Source: Streptomyces sp. HUAS 15-9 | GTDB lineage: Bacteria; Actinomycetota; Actinomycetes; Streptomycetales; Streptomycetaceae | DNA: 64,000 nt | Direction of reading: 5' to 3' | NCBI RefSeq assembly: GCF_025642155.1 | Contig: NZ_CP106798.1 | Location: 5,394,001 to 5,458,000, forward strand | In this document: positions 50,626-60,235 of the stretch, piece by piece | How the letters are laid out: the number at the start of each line of letters is the position of its first letter | How positions within the stretch are numbered: the stretch's first letter is position 1 | Notes under the pieces: generated by a model | Database searches by the model: none | Seen by the model: the letters and a program-made list of their open reading frames with translations, nothing else | Told to the model about the DNA's origin: nothing | Program-made: the position numbers and the translations under genes

Positions 50626-51355
50626 CACGCCTGGGGGCTCCGCCCCCAGACCCACCTTTGCCCACCCACCCGATTCGGTCGGCTGGGAGGCGAGGTGTGG
50701 GGGCAGGGGCAGAGGGGCGGAGTTCCGGTCGGGCCCGGGTGGCGGGTCCGTGGGACCCTGCCCCTTGCCCAGTCAACCGTCTGGTTCGGTCGGCTGGGAG
50801 GTGAGGCGCGGGGGTGGAGGGGTGGAGTTCCGGTCGGGCCCGGGTGGCGGGTCCTTGGGGGCCTGCCCCTTTGTCCAGTCAACCGTTTGGCTCGGTCGGC
50901 TGGGAGGTGAGGCGCGGGGGTGGAGGGGTGGAGTTCCTGCCGGGGCCCGGGTCCGTGAGGGCGCCCGGCCAACCGTCTGGTTCGGAGGGACGGAGTCCCG
51001 GTCGAGACCCGGGTGGTGGGTCCCCCCGGCCCCTGCCCCTCTGCCCACTCGACCTGTCCGACCCGTCCGATCCGTCCGACTCGGTCGGCCGGGAAGCGAG
51101 GCGCAAGGGCGGGGGGAACGGAGTTCCCGCCGGGCCCGGGCGGTGCTCCGGGCCCCGCTCCCTTTTGCCCGCTCAGCTGTCCGAATCGGTCGGGTGGGAG
51201 GGGACTTCCCTCGCCCATCCACTTGTCCGACTCGGCCGGCCGGGAGGCCAGGCGCAGGGGTGCAGGGGGACGGAGTCCCCGGCGGGGTCCGGGGCGGAGC
51301 CCCGGGGAGGGGCGCCTCCCGGCCTACCGAGTCGGGTGGGCGGGTGGGCAAGACC
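50626..51355. repeat. Degenerate tandem repeat, about 105-111 bp period
   Basis: The 764 bases between the phosphomutase start and the purine nucleoside phosphorylase stop hold no gene. CGGTCGGCTGGGAGG-like blocks recur at 50676, 50787, 50893, 51082, 51187 and (as CGGCCGGC) 51233. Each is followed by a GC-rich arm with GGGCCCGGGTGGCGGGTCC-like palindromic pieces. The first three units are well conserved, the others decayed. A short hairpin CTGGGGGCTCCGCCCCCAG lies at the left edge. Overlapping open frames are repeat artefacts. Confidence 0.85.
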
Positions 51356-51359
51356 CGGG

Positions 51360-52184
51360 CTACAGCCGACCGAGCACCTGCGTCAGCAGCGAACCCATCC
51401 GCGCCGCGCTGTCCCGCCCGGCCTGCAGAACCTCCTCGTGGTTCAGCGGCTCGCCGGTCATCCCCGCCGCGAGGTTGGTGACCAGGGAGATGCCCAGCAC
51501 CTCGGCCCCGGCCTCGCGCGCCGCGATGGCCTCCAGCACCGTGGACATGCCCACCAGGTCCGCCCCGATCACCCGGGCCATCCGGATCTCGGCCGGCGTC
51601 TCGTAGTGCGGCCCGGGGAACTGCGCGTAGACGCCCTCCTCCAGGGAGGGGTCCACCTCCTTGCACAGCGCCCGCAGCCGCGGCGAGTACAGGTCCGTCA
51701 GGTCGACGAAGTTCGCCCCGACGATCGGCGAGGTCGCCGTCAGGTTGATGTGGTCGCTGATCAGCACGGGCTGACCGGGCCGCATGCCCTCGCGCAGACC
51801 GCCGCACCCGTTCGTCAGCACCACGGTCTTGCAGCCGGCGGCGACGGCCGTACGTACGCCGTGCGCCACGGCGGCCACGCCCCGGCCCTCGTAGTAGTGC
51901 GTGCGGCCGAGGAAGACCAGCGCGCGCTTGTCACCGATGGAGTACGAGCGGACCTTGCCCCCGTGCCCCTCCACCGCCGGCGGCGGGAAGCCGGGCAGCT
52001 CGGTGACCTGGAACTCGGCGTCGGGAGCGCCCAGGGCGTCGACGGCCGGAGCCCAGCCGGAGCCCATCACGAGGGCGACGTCGTGGGTCTCGGCGCCCGT
52101 GAGCTCGCGCAGGCGCGCGGCGGCCGCGTCGGCGGCGGCATAGGGGTCGCCCTGGATGTCGTCCGGAAGGAGAGATGCGTTCAC
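51360..52184 (-). CDS. Purine nucleoside phosphorylase (trimeric type)
   Basis: Phosphorolysis of inosine and guanosine (and deoxy forms) to the base and (deoxy)ribose 1-phosphate, 274 aa. It is a class II, trimeric [14 protein letters not shown] (phosphate), [36 protein letters not shown] and [10 protein letters not shown] (ribose and base site), and the TNLAAG segment. The GTG at 52184 is seven bases after TACCCT, so the transcript is probably leaderless. An exact copy of the nucleoside palindrome overlaps its -35 region. It takes over the inosine made by adenosine deaminase. Confidence 0.93.
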   Translation of the reverse strand: MNASLLPDDIQGDPYAAADAAAARLRELTGAETHDVALVMGSGWAPAVDALGAPDAEFQVTELPGFPPPAVEGHGGKVRSYSIGDKRALVFLGRTHYYEGRGVAAVAHGVRTAVAAGCKTVVLTNGCGGLREGMRPGQPVLISDHINLTATSPIVGANFVDLTDLYSPRLRALCKEVDPSLEEGVYAQFPGPHYETPAEIRMARVIGADLVGMSTVLEAIAAREAGAEVLGISLVTNLAAGMTGEPLNHEEVLQAGRDSAARMGSLLTQVLGRL

Positions 52185-52191
52185 GCGGACG

Positions 52192-52221
52192 AGGGTAGCC
52201 GGTTCTGGCCTACGCGCGTAG
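52192..52221 (-). promoter_or_regulatory. Exact nucleoside-regulon palindrome and promoter of purine nucleoside phosphorylase
   Basis: Perfect CTACGCGCGTAG at 52210-52221. Reading leftward, the -10 TACCCT (52197-52192) comes 12 bases later and the GTG start seven bases after that. The palindrome covers the expected -35 position. Confidence 0.75.
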
Positions 52222-52330
52222 ATGACAGAGCTCACGGGCTGGCGATCGTTGTCTTGTCGTTTCCAACAAAGGTTGGGACAAAAGTGGCCCAAGAGGTGCC
52301 GGAGTCAATGCTGGAGCAAATGCCGGAGCC

Positions 52331-52768
52331 CTAACAGGGGCGCTTGCGAAGCTCCATCACATAGTCGTGCGGCGCGCCCGCCGACTCCGCCGCGTCGGCG
52401 ATCTCACCCAGGTAGCGGGCGGACGGCAGACCGCCCTCGTACCCGTTCAGCGCGTACGCCCAGGCCGGCTCCTCCCCGTCCAGCGTGTGCACACGCACCC
52501 GCACGCGACGGTAGATGCCGAGCCCCACGCCCTCCCAGCGGTCCAGGGACTCCTCGTCCATCTCAGCGATGTCGTACAGCCCGACGAAGACCTGGGACCC
52601 GGGCTCCTCGACGATCGTCGCGAGCGCGCCCTCCCAGCCGAGCTGCTCGCCCCCGAAGGTCAGCCGCCATCCGTTCAGCCAGCCGGTGGCGCGCAGCGGT
52701 GAGTACGGGGCGCGGCGGGTCATCAGCCGCGCGTCGAGATTGCCGGCGTACGCGGCGTAGAGCGACAT
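52331..52768 (-). CDS. Gamma-glutamylcyclotransferase-like protein
   Basis: A 145-aa protein of the GGCT-like (AIG2/BtrG) fold. The start is ATG 52768, giving MSLYAAYAGNLDARLM, where the family has YxxYGxN(L). RATGWLNGWRLTFGG and LYDIAEMDEESLDRWEGV follow, the usual GGCT segments, and the C-terminus ends in ELRKRPC. The fold cyclises gamma-glutamyl compounds to 5-oxoproline in some members; the substrate here is unknown. A longer frame to 52834 lacks a ribosome site. It is divergent from the flavoprotein gene. Confidence 0.8.
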   Translation of the reverse strand: MSLYAAYAGNLDARLMTRRAPYSPLRATGWLNGWRLTFGGEQLGWEGALATIVEEPGSQVFVGLYDIAEMDEESLDRWEGVGLGIYRRVRVRVHTLDGEEPAWAYALNGYEGGLPSARYLGEIADAAESAGAPHDYVMELRKRPC

Positions 52769-52883
52769 GGATCGAGGGTACGGCAGCGGAAACTCCGGCC
52801 TCCTTTGCCCCGGACGTAACAGAACGCGCACCACTCACGCCCCCGGGCAGTAGCACCTTGAGGCGTGCGGGACAATGGGGTAC

Positions 52884-54323
52884 GTGACTCGGATCGTGAT
52901 CATCGGTGGCGGACCCGGCGGATATGAAGCGGCGCTGGTGGCCGCGCAGCTCGGCGCGGAGGTGACCGTCGTCGACTGCGACGGTCTGGGCGGAGCGTCG
53001 GTACTGACCGACTGCGTACCGTCTAAGACTCTTATCGCTACGGCTGAGGTGATGACCACCTTCGACTCGTCGTACGAGGAACTCGGCATCATCGTCGCCG
53101 ACGACACCCCGCCGCTGGAGCAGGCGGCCCGGGTGGTCGGTGTGGACCTCGGCAAGGTCAACCGGCGTGTGAAGCGGCTCGCCCTCGCCCAGTCCCACGA
53201 CATCACCGCCTCCGTCACCCGCGCCGGCGCTCGGGTGATGCGCGGCCGCGGCCGGCTGGAGGGCATGCAGGCCCTCGACGGCTCCCGCAAGGTCGTCGTC
53301 ACCGCCGGCGACGGTACCGAGGAGACCCTCACCGCCGATGCCGTACTGATCGCGACCGGCGGTCACCCGCGTGAGCTGCCCGACGCCCAGCCCGACGGCG
53401 AGCGCATCCTCAACTGGACCCAGGTCTACAACCTCACCGAGCTCCCCGAGGAGCTCATCGTGGTCGGTTCCGGTGTCACGGGTGCCGAGTTCGCCGGTGC
53501 CTATCAGGCCCTCGGCTCCAAGGTCACCCTCGTCTCCTCCCGTGACCGCGTGCTGCCCGGTGAGGACCCGGACGCCGCCGCCGTGCTGGAGGACGTCTTC
53601 CGCCGCCGCGGCATGAACGTCATGGCCCGCTCCCGCGCCCAGTCCGCCAAGCGCGTCGGCGACAAGGTGGAGGTCACCCTCGCCGACGGCCGCGTGATCA
53701 CCGGCTCGCACTGCCTCATGGCCGTCGGCGCCATCCCCAACAGCGCCGGCCTCGGCCTGGAGGAGGCGGGCGTCAAGCTCCGCGACTCCGGCCACATCTG
53801 GACCGACAAGGTCTCCCGCACCACCGCCCCCGGCGTGTACGCGGCCGGTGACGTGACGGGCGTCTTCGCCCTCGCCTCCGTCGCCGCCATGCAGGGACGT
53901 ATCGCCGTCTACCACTTCCTCGGCGACGCGGTGACCCCGCTCAACCTCAAGACCGTCTCCTCCAACGTCTTCACCGACCCGGAGATCGCCACCGTCGGCT
54001 ACAGCCAGGCCGACGTCGACGCGGGCAAGATCGACGCGCGCGTCGTGAAACTTCCGCTGCTGCGCAACCCGCGCGCCAAGATGCAGGGCATCCGCGACGG
54101 CTTCGTGAAGATCTTCTGCCGTCCCGGCACCGGCATCGTGGTCGGCGGTGTGGTCGTGTCGCCCCGCGCCTCGGAACTGATCCACCCCATCTCGATCGCC
54201 GTCGACAACAATCTGACGGTCGAACAGATCGCGAACGCCTTCACCGTGTACCCCTCCCTTTCGGGGTCGATCGCCGAGGTGGCCCGTCAGCTCCACACCC
54301 GAAAGGCAACGGGCGAGGTCTGA
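52884..54323 (+). CDS. LpdA-like flavoprotein NAD(P)H quinone dehydrogenase
   Basis: A 479-aa FAD/NAD-dependent pyridine nucleotide-disulfide reductase fold (FAD site VIIGGGPGGYEAAL; NAD site VVGSGVTGAEFA). The redox disulfide of true lipoamide dehydrogenases (CxxxxC) is not present: the segment reads GGASVLTDCVPSK with a single Cys. The C-terminal catalytic His-Glu motif is also altered (SPRASELIHPISIA). These are the traits of mycobacterial LpdA (Rv3303c), which reduces quinones, so that function is more likely than dihydrolipoamide dehydrogenase. The GTG at 52884 (TRIVIIGGG) is seven bases after GACAAT and may be leaderless; ATG 52875 is the alternative. Confidence 0.86.
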   Translation: MTRIVIIGGGPGGYEAALVAAQLGAEVTVVDCDGLGGASVLTDCVPSKTLIATAEVMTTFDSSYEELGIIVADDTPPLEQAARVVGVDLGKVNRRVKRLALAQSHDITASVTRAGARVMRGRGRLEGMQALDGSRKVVVTAGDGTEETLTADAVLIATGGHPRELPDAQPDGERILNWTQVYNLTELPEELIVVGSGVTGAEFAGAYQALGSKVTLVSSRDRVLPGEDPDAAAVLEDVFRRRGMNVMARSRAQSAKRVGDKVEVTLADGRVITGSHCLMAVGAIPNSAGLGLEEAGVKLRDSGHIWTDKVSRTTAPGVYAAGDVTGVFALASVAAMQGRIAVYHFLGDAVTPLNLKTVSSNVFTDPEIATVGYSQADVDAGKIDARVVKLPLLRNPRAKMQGIRDGFVKIFCRPGTGIVVGGVVVSPRASELIHPISIAVDNNLTVEQIANAFTVYPSLSGSIAEVARQLHTRKATGEV

Positions 54324-54489
54324 CGGCCGAAACCGACTCCCCGCTGGTCACGGGGAGTTGTCGCCCATGCGTACGGCATAGTCGGGGCGGGTAGGCCCTA
54401 TACCACTTCCGGTCCTGCCGTACGAACAACTTCTGTTATTCGGCGCAAACTGCTGAAAGCAGACGGTCGTTGGGGTTACTGTCAGTTTC

Positions 54490-55431
54490 GTGTTCGCTGC
54501 AGAACGTCGCCAATTGATTCTCGAAATGGTGCGAGCGAACGGGGCCGTGTCGCTCCGTGAGCTCGCCCGCGTCGTCCAGACCTCCGAAGTGACCGTACGG
54601 CGGGACGTGCGCGCACTGGAGGCAGAAGGACTCCTCGACCGCCGGCACGGCGGTGCGGTATTGCCGGGCGGGTTCACGCGGGAGTCCGGCTTTCCGCAGA
54701 AGTCACATCTCGCGACCGCCGAGAAGACGGCCATCGCCGATCTCGCCGCGGGTCTCGTCGAAGAGGGCGAGGCCATCGTGGTCGGGGCGGGGACCACCAC
54801 CCAGGAACTGGCCCGCCGGCTCGCCCGGGTGCCCGGTCTGACCGTCGTCACCAACTCCCTGCTGGTGGCCCAGGCGCTGGCGCACGCCAACCGCGTGGAG
54901 GTCGTGATGACCGGTGGCACCCTGCGCGGCTCCAACTACGCCCTCGTCGGATCCGGTGCCGAGCAGTCCCTCCAGGGGCTCAGGGTCTCCAAGGCCTTCC
55001 TCTCCGGGAGCGGTCTGACCGCCGAGCGCGGGCTGTCCACGTCCAACATGCTGTCGGCGTCCGTCGACCGCGCGCTCGTCCAGGCCGCCGCGGAGGTCGT
55101 CGTCCTCGCCGACCACACCAAGCTCGGCACGGACACGATGTTCCAGACGGTGCCCACGGATGTGATCAACCGGCTGGTGACCGACGAGCCGCCCGGCCAT
55201 GACGACCGTGCGGCCACCGAACTCCAGGCCCTTGCCGACCAGGGGGTGCAGATCGCCGTGGCCGGGGCGTCGGGAAGCCCGGGGGGTGATCAGGTCCCGG
55301 CGCGTCACCAGCGTCGGGACGTGGCCCTGCCGGGGCCTCGGCGGGCCGCTGCGCTGCGGTCGGCCGCGGTGTTGGGGGAGCAGGCGGCGGGGGCTGAGCG
55401 GGCCCGTGTTGCGGATCTGCGGCGGCGTTAG
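54490..55431 (+). CDS. DeoR family transcriptional regulator
   Basis: A 313-aa DeoR-type repressor. The N-terminal helix-turn-helix has RRQLILEMVRANGAVSLREL and the DeoR signature SEVTVRRDVRALEAEGLLDRRHGGAV. The effector domain is a sugar-isomerase-like fold with VVGAGTTTQELA, TVVTNSLLVAQAL and VVLADHTKLG. The C-terminal 60 residues (after VQIAVAGASG) are Arg/Ala-rich and unlike the family core. DeoR proteins usually sense phosphorylated sugars, so deoxyribose 5-phosphate is a plausible ligand and the nucleoside genes plausible targets. The GTG at 54490 has no clear ribosome site. Confidence 0.86.
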   Translation: MFAAERRQLILEMVRANGAVSLRELARVVQTSEVTVRRDVRALEAEGLLDRRHGGAVLPGGFTRESGFPQKSHLATAEKTAIADLAAGLVEEGEAIVVGAGTTTQELARRLARVPGLTVVTNSLLVAQALAHANRVEVVMTGGTLRGSNYALVGSGAEQSLQGLRVSKAFLSGSGLTAERGLSTSNMLSASVDRALVQAAAEVVVLADHTKLGTDTMFQTVPTDVINRLVTDEPPGHDDRAATELQALADQGVQIAVAGASGSPGGDQVPARHQRRDVALPGPRRAAALRSAAVLGEQAAGAERARVADLRRR

Positions 55432-55500
55432 GGCTTGGGGGCGCCTCTTCGCCGTGGGGTGCGTCTTGTTGCGCGGGTGGGGGTTGTCCGTGGCTTGTCG

Positions 55501-55543
55501 CGCCCACGCGGCGGAGCCGCACAATGTCATAGCCCCGCGCCCC
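55501..55543. repeat. Dispersed 43-bp intergenic element, copy 1
   Basis: CGCCCACGCGGCGGAGCCGC followed after about ten variable bases by AGCCCCGCGCCCCT. The same element occurs at 59940-59982. The outer parts are conserved and the middle varies. It lies between the convergent DeoR and TetR genes, where a terminator-like role is possible. Confidence 0.75.
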
Positions 55544-55581
55544 TTGGGCTGGCTGGCCCTGTGGTGTTGAGAAGGGCGGGT

Positions 55582-56208
55582 CTATCCCTTCAGGCCCCTC
55601 AGCGTCAGCCGTAGCAAGCGGTCTGCCAAGTTCGGATCGGTCGGTGTCTCCTCCGCCGCCAGCGCGATCGCGTGGGTCAGTTGGAGGAGGTCGCCGATGG
55701 AGATGTCGGGGCGTACCGCGCCCGACCGCTGGGCGCGGGTCAGCAGTGCTCCGCCCGCCTCGTGGATCGGGGTGCTGCAGCGGGCCAGTGCGGAACCGGA
55801 GTCGGTGGACACCGACATCAGCGCCCGTGCCAGGCCGCGGTACTCGCCCGCGTGCGTGACCATCTCGCGCAGCCAGGTCACCAGCGCCGAGCACGGCTCG
55901 GGGGCGCTGAGCAGTTCGCGTGAGCGGGCGAGGAGCTCGCTCACCGCGTCCTCGAAGACCGCGCTCATCAACGCCTGCCGGTTCGGGAAGTGCCGGTACA
56001 GCGTGCCGATTCCCACGCCCGCCCGACGGGCCACATCCTCCAGCGACGCGTCCGTGCCGTGCTCGGCGAACGCGGCACGGGCCTCGGCGAGCAGCCGCTC
56101 GTAGTTGCGGCGGGCGTCGGCGCGCATGGCACGCGGGGGCGCGGGCGCAGCCGCCGTGTTCCGGGCCCCTGCGGCCTCCCCCGCGGTCGTGCCCACCGTG
56201 CCTGCCAT
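55582..56208 (-). CDS. TetR family transcriptional regulator
   Basis: A 208-aa regulator. After a disordered start of 26 residues, the helix-turn-helix (residues about 30-75) reads RNYERLLAEARAAFAEHGTD, SLEDVARRAGVGIGTLYRHF. The C-terminal ligand domain matches the SbtR-like type (WLREMVTHAGEYRGLARAL, GDLLQLTHAIALAAEETP). The ATG at 56208 has GGGAGA six bases upstream; the frame is open to 56346, but the added part overlaps the terminator of accA2. Its target is not apparent. Confidence 0.87.
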   Translation of the reverse strand: MAGTVGTTAGEAAGARNTAAAPAPPRAMRADARRNYERLLAEARAAFAEHGTDASLEDVARRAGVGIGTLYRHFPNRQALMSAVFEDAVSELLARSRELLSAPEPCSALVTWLREMVTHAGEYRGLARALMSVSTDSGSALARCSTPIHEAGGALLTRAQRSGAVRPDISIGDLLQLTHAIALAAEETPTDPNLADRLLRLTLRGLKG

Positions 56209-56297
56209 CCGCTCTCCCTCGCGCCCCCGACTGCTCCCAGCATGCCATCGAGGACGTGCGGACAGCCTCCCGCGAGGGCGCCGTCGGCAGGAGAGCG

Positions 56298-56338
56298 AGA
56301 CGCCCGGCGGACCGAAGCACTCGGTCCGCCGGGCGTCT
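56298..56338 (-). terminator. Terminator of accA2
   Basis: An 18-bp perfect stem (56298-56315 with 56321-56338) and 5-nt loop (AGCAC), 19 bases past the stop of the leftward accA2 gene. Confidence 0.87.
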
Positions 56339-56357
56339 TGACGCACGTCCCCGGAGA

Positions 56358-58130
<1,773 letters not shown>

Positions 58131-58495
58131 GATTGAGGCTCCCTCCTTGAAACAAGCCGAGTTTAGGGACTGCCGACACGGCACTTCGACCCGTCCCCAA
58201 TGGTGAGCTTGCCCACACGGAGCGTGATTCGAGGCTCGCTCGACCCGCGAAAGCCCTTGTCGCACCTCGGTACGCAGGGCCCTTCCGGAAAACCCTAGCC
58301 CCGTCGTGTGGTCAAGGTCTCTGTGAGAGCGTGCCGCGGCCCACTCGGTTTCTTTGTGGAGTCCCTACGAATGGCCCAATGATTCTTTGCCTGTGACAGA
58401 ACCCTTGTCCCCGGGTTTACCCGTTAGTAGCGTTCGCGATGTCTCGAACGTACTTCAGGTAACGGCAGCCGGACTCGGGCTGCGGTCGAAAGTGG
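58131..58495. other. Intergenic region upstream of accA2 and a membrane protein gene
   Basis: No gene is seen in these 365 bases. A possible rightward promoter is TTGTCC (58405-58410), 17 bases, TAGCGT (58428-58433). The hairpin CGTTCG-CGAACG (58431-58450) overlaps its start site. Leftward promoters for accA2 must also lie here but are not clear. Confidence 0.4.
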
Positions 58496-59116
58496 GTGGG
58501 ACCGGTGGTGCGCAGACCGGTGGCGTGGGTCGTGGCGGTCGTCCTCTTCGCCGAAGGACTCGGCATCGCGGCACTGAACTGGTTCCTGGGGGTGGTCGTC
58601 GACCGGCAGGAGATGTCGCTGGCCGGCCTCGACCCGGACATGATGTCGATGTCCTCGAAGATCGGTGGTGTGGTCTTCGGCCTCTACTTCGCGCTGTGCG
58701 CCCTGGTCGCCCTGCTCGTGGCGATACGCAACCGCGCCCCGGCCGGCTTCGGCCGCGTCCTGCTCATCAGCATCGCCGTGGTGCACGGGCTGCTCGGCGC
58801 GTTCACCTGGGGGCTGGTGGGCTGGAGTGCGTTCCTGTTCATGATGGTCGTCCTGGGGCTGATCGTGCTGCTCCTGATGACGTACGACCGTCAGGACGGC
58901 GCGGCCGAGACGGCGCCGGGTGGCGCTCCCGAGGGCGGCGACACGCCGGAGGCCAAGGAGGAGACGCCAAAGGGGCTGGACGGCCCGCAGGAACCGGACG
59001 GCGAGCCCGGGGGGCCGAAGGGCGAGGCGGAGGAGCCTCAGGACGACGTCCCGGCCCTGGCGGCCCCCAGCGCCCCCGCCGCTTCGGTCACTCCGCCGGC
59101 GCCCACAACTCCGTGA
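58496..59116 (+). CDS. Small membrane protein with acidic Pro-rich tail
   Basis: A 206-aa protein I cannot name. Four hydrophobic segments fill the first 130 residues ([73 protein letters not shown]). A hydrophilic, Glu/Pro/Gly-rich tail of 75 residues follows. The start could be GTG 58496, 58505 or 58508; all put the first helix near the N-terminus. Its last 29 bases overlap the end of the convergent maf gene. Confidence 0.78.
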   Translation: MGPVVRRPVAWVVAVVLFAEGLGIAALNWFLGVVVDRQEMSLAGLDPDMMSMSSKIGGVVFGLYFALCALVALLVAIRNRAPAGFGRVLLISIAVVHGLLGAFTWGLVGWSAFLFMMVVLGLIVLLLMTYDRQDGAAETAPGGAPEGGDTPEAKEETPKGLDGPQEPDGEPGGPKGEAEEPQDDVPALAAPSAPAASVTPPAPTTP

Positions 59117-59705
59117 TGCCGATGCCCAGTTCGGCCAGCAGCTGCCGGACGAGGGGCAGGCTGATGCCGATCACATTGCCGTGGTCGCCGTCGATGCCCC
59201 TGATGAACGGGGCCGAGAGGCCGTCCAGGGTGAACGCCCCGGCGACGTAGAGCGGCTCTCCGGAGGCGACGTAGGCGGCGATCTCCGCGTCCGTCGGCTC
59301 GCCGAAGTGCACGACGGTGGACGCGGTCCCGGACACGTACCGCTTGTTCGCCGTGTCCCAGATGCAGTGCCCCGTCTGGAGGGTCCCGGCCCGCCCCCGC
59401 ATCGCCTTCCAGCGGGCGATGGCCTCCTCGGCGTCCGCGGGCTTGCCCAGCGCCTGGCCGTCCAGCTCCAGCACCGAGTCGCAGCCGATCACCAGGGCGC
59501 CCTGCACCTCGGGCTTCGCCGCCACCACGGAGGCCTTCGCCTCGGCCAGGGCGAGCGCCAGGTCGGCGGGCGTGGGCGCGGTGATCGCGTCCTCGTCGAC
59601 CCCGCTGACGATCACCTCGGGTTCGAGCCCGGCCTGCCTGAGCAGTCCGAGCCGGGCGGGCGACTTGGAGGCGAGCACGACTCGCCTGCGCGGATTGGCA
59701 GTCAT
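59088..59705 (-). CDS. maf: Maf family nucleotide pyrophosphatase
   Basis: House-cleaning nucleoside triphosphate pyrophosphatase, 205 aa. Conserved Maf features: [19 protein letters not shown] (SxSPxR), [38 protein letters not shown] and the Asp/Lys-type region [13 protein letters not shown], followed by [12 protein letters not shown]. It removes modified or non-canonical nucleotides, and Maf proteins can also arrest septation. The ATG at 59705 starts [13 protein letters not shown]. Convergent overlap of 29 bp with the membrane protein gene. Confidence 0.91.
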   Translation of the reverse strand: MTANPRRRVVLASKSPARLGLLRQAGLEPEVIVSGVDEDAITAPTPADLALALAEAKASVVAAKPEVQGALVIGCDSVLELDGQALGKPADAEEAIARWKAMRGRAGTLQTGHCIWDTANKRYVSGTASTVVHFGEPTDAEIAAYVASGEPLYVAGAFTLDGLSAPFIRGIDGDHGNVIGISLPLVRQLLAELGIGITELWAPAE

Positions 59706-59731
59706 GCGGTCAGGTTAGCGGGGTCGCCGCG

Positions 59732-59860
59732 CTACCTCAGGCCCAGCACGATCATCCCGAGCAGCATGGCCAGGGCGAGGAGAAGACCGAGCCGCCGCAG
59801 CATGTCCTGCATGTCGCGCAGTTCTTTGGGCGGCTCGTTCTCCGGATCTGACCACAGCAT
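59732..59860 (-). CDS. mmpB: Morphogenic membrane protein MmpB-like, 42 aa
   Basis: A very short gene. From ATG 59860 to TAG 59732 it encodes 42 residues, MLWSDPENEPPKELRDMQDM then a single hydrophobic helix LGLLLALAMLLGMIVLGL and Arg. The sequence fits the small MmpB-type membrane protein found at this place in Streptomyces as I recall it. It lies between maf and the epsilon subunit gene, on their strand. The name rests on similarity remembered from related genomes, not on a search. Confidence 0.72.
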   Translation of the reverse strand: MLWSDPENEPPKELRDMQDMLRRLGLLLALAMLLGMIVLGLR

Positions 59861-59939
59861 GCCCCCAGCGTGGGGCTTGGCGGGGGTGGTCGGCTTGAGT
59901 ACGGGTACTCAAATCGCCACCCCGCGCTGCACTGAAGTG

Positions 59940-59982
59940 CGCCCACGCGGCGGAGCCGCATATCGACGCAGCCCCGCGCCCC
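59940..59982. repeat. Dispersed 43-bp intergenic element, copy 2
   Basis: CGCCCACGCGGCGGAGCCGC, a short variable middle (ATATCGACG), then CAGCCCCGCGCCCCT. It is the partner of the copy at 55501, 4.4 kb away, in the same orientation. It sits just after the stop of the leftward epsilon subunit gene, again at a gene end. Confidence 0.75.
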
Positions 59983-59998
59983 TGAAGTTCGTTACCTC

Positions 59999-60208
59999 CT
60001 AGCTCGGCCAGTAGGTGCGGGTCCAGGACGCCTGGCCCGGCTTCGGCATGCGGTGGGCCGCGATGCGGGACGGGTCGGCCCAGGCGTCCCGTGGGCCCGG
60101 CGCGCCGGGCGGCGTTGCTGCTGCCGCCGCGGCGCGGGCGCGGACCACCGCCAGTGCGGCGGCCAGCTCCTCGGGGGTCGGATTGCCCCGTACGACCTTG
60201 ATCGTCAT
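59999..60208 (-). CDS. pccE: Acyl-CoA carboxylase epsilon subunit
   Basis: A 69-aa epsilon subunit that joins the alpha and beta subunits of the actinobacterial propionyl-CoA carboxylase and raises its activity. It has the family features IKVVRGNPTPEELAAAL at the start, an Ala/Pro-rich middle, and WADPSRIAAHRMPKPGQASW near the end. The ATG at 60208 lies 27 bp after the pccB stop, so they are one operon. Confidence 0.9.
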   Translation of the reverse strand: MTIKVVRGNPTPEELAAALAVVRARAAAAAATPPGAPGPRDAWADPSRIAAHRMPKPGQASWTRTYWPS

Positions 60209-60235
60209 GATGTCTCCCAGTCGATCGACGAAGGC

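Noticed and set aside
50390..51481. Several overlapping open frames in the 764-bp repeat region
   Set aside because: Repeat-derived, Gly/Pro/Arg-rich, present on both strands at once, with no ribosome site.
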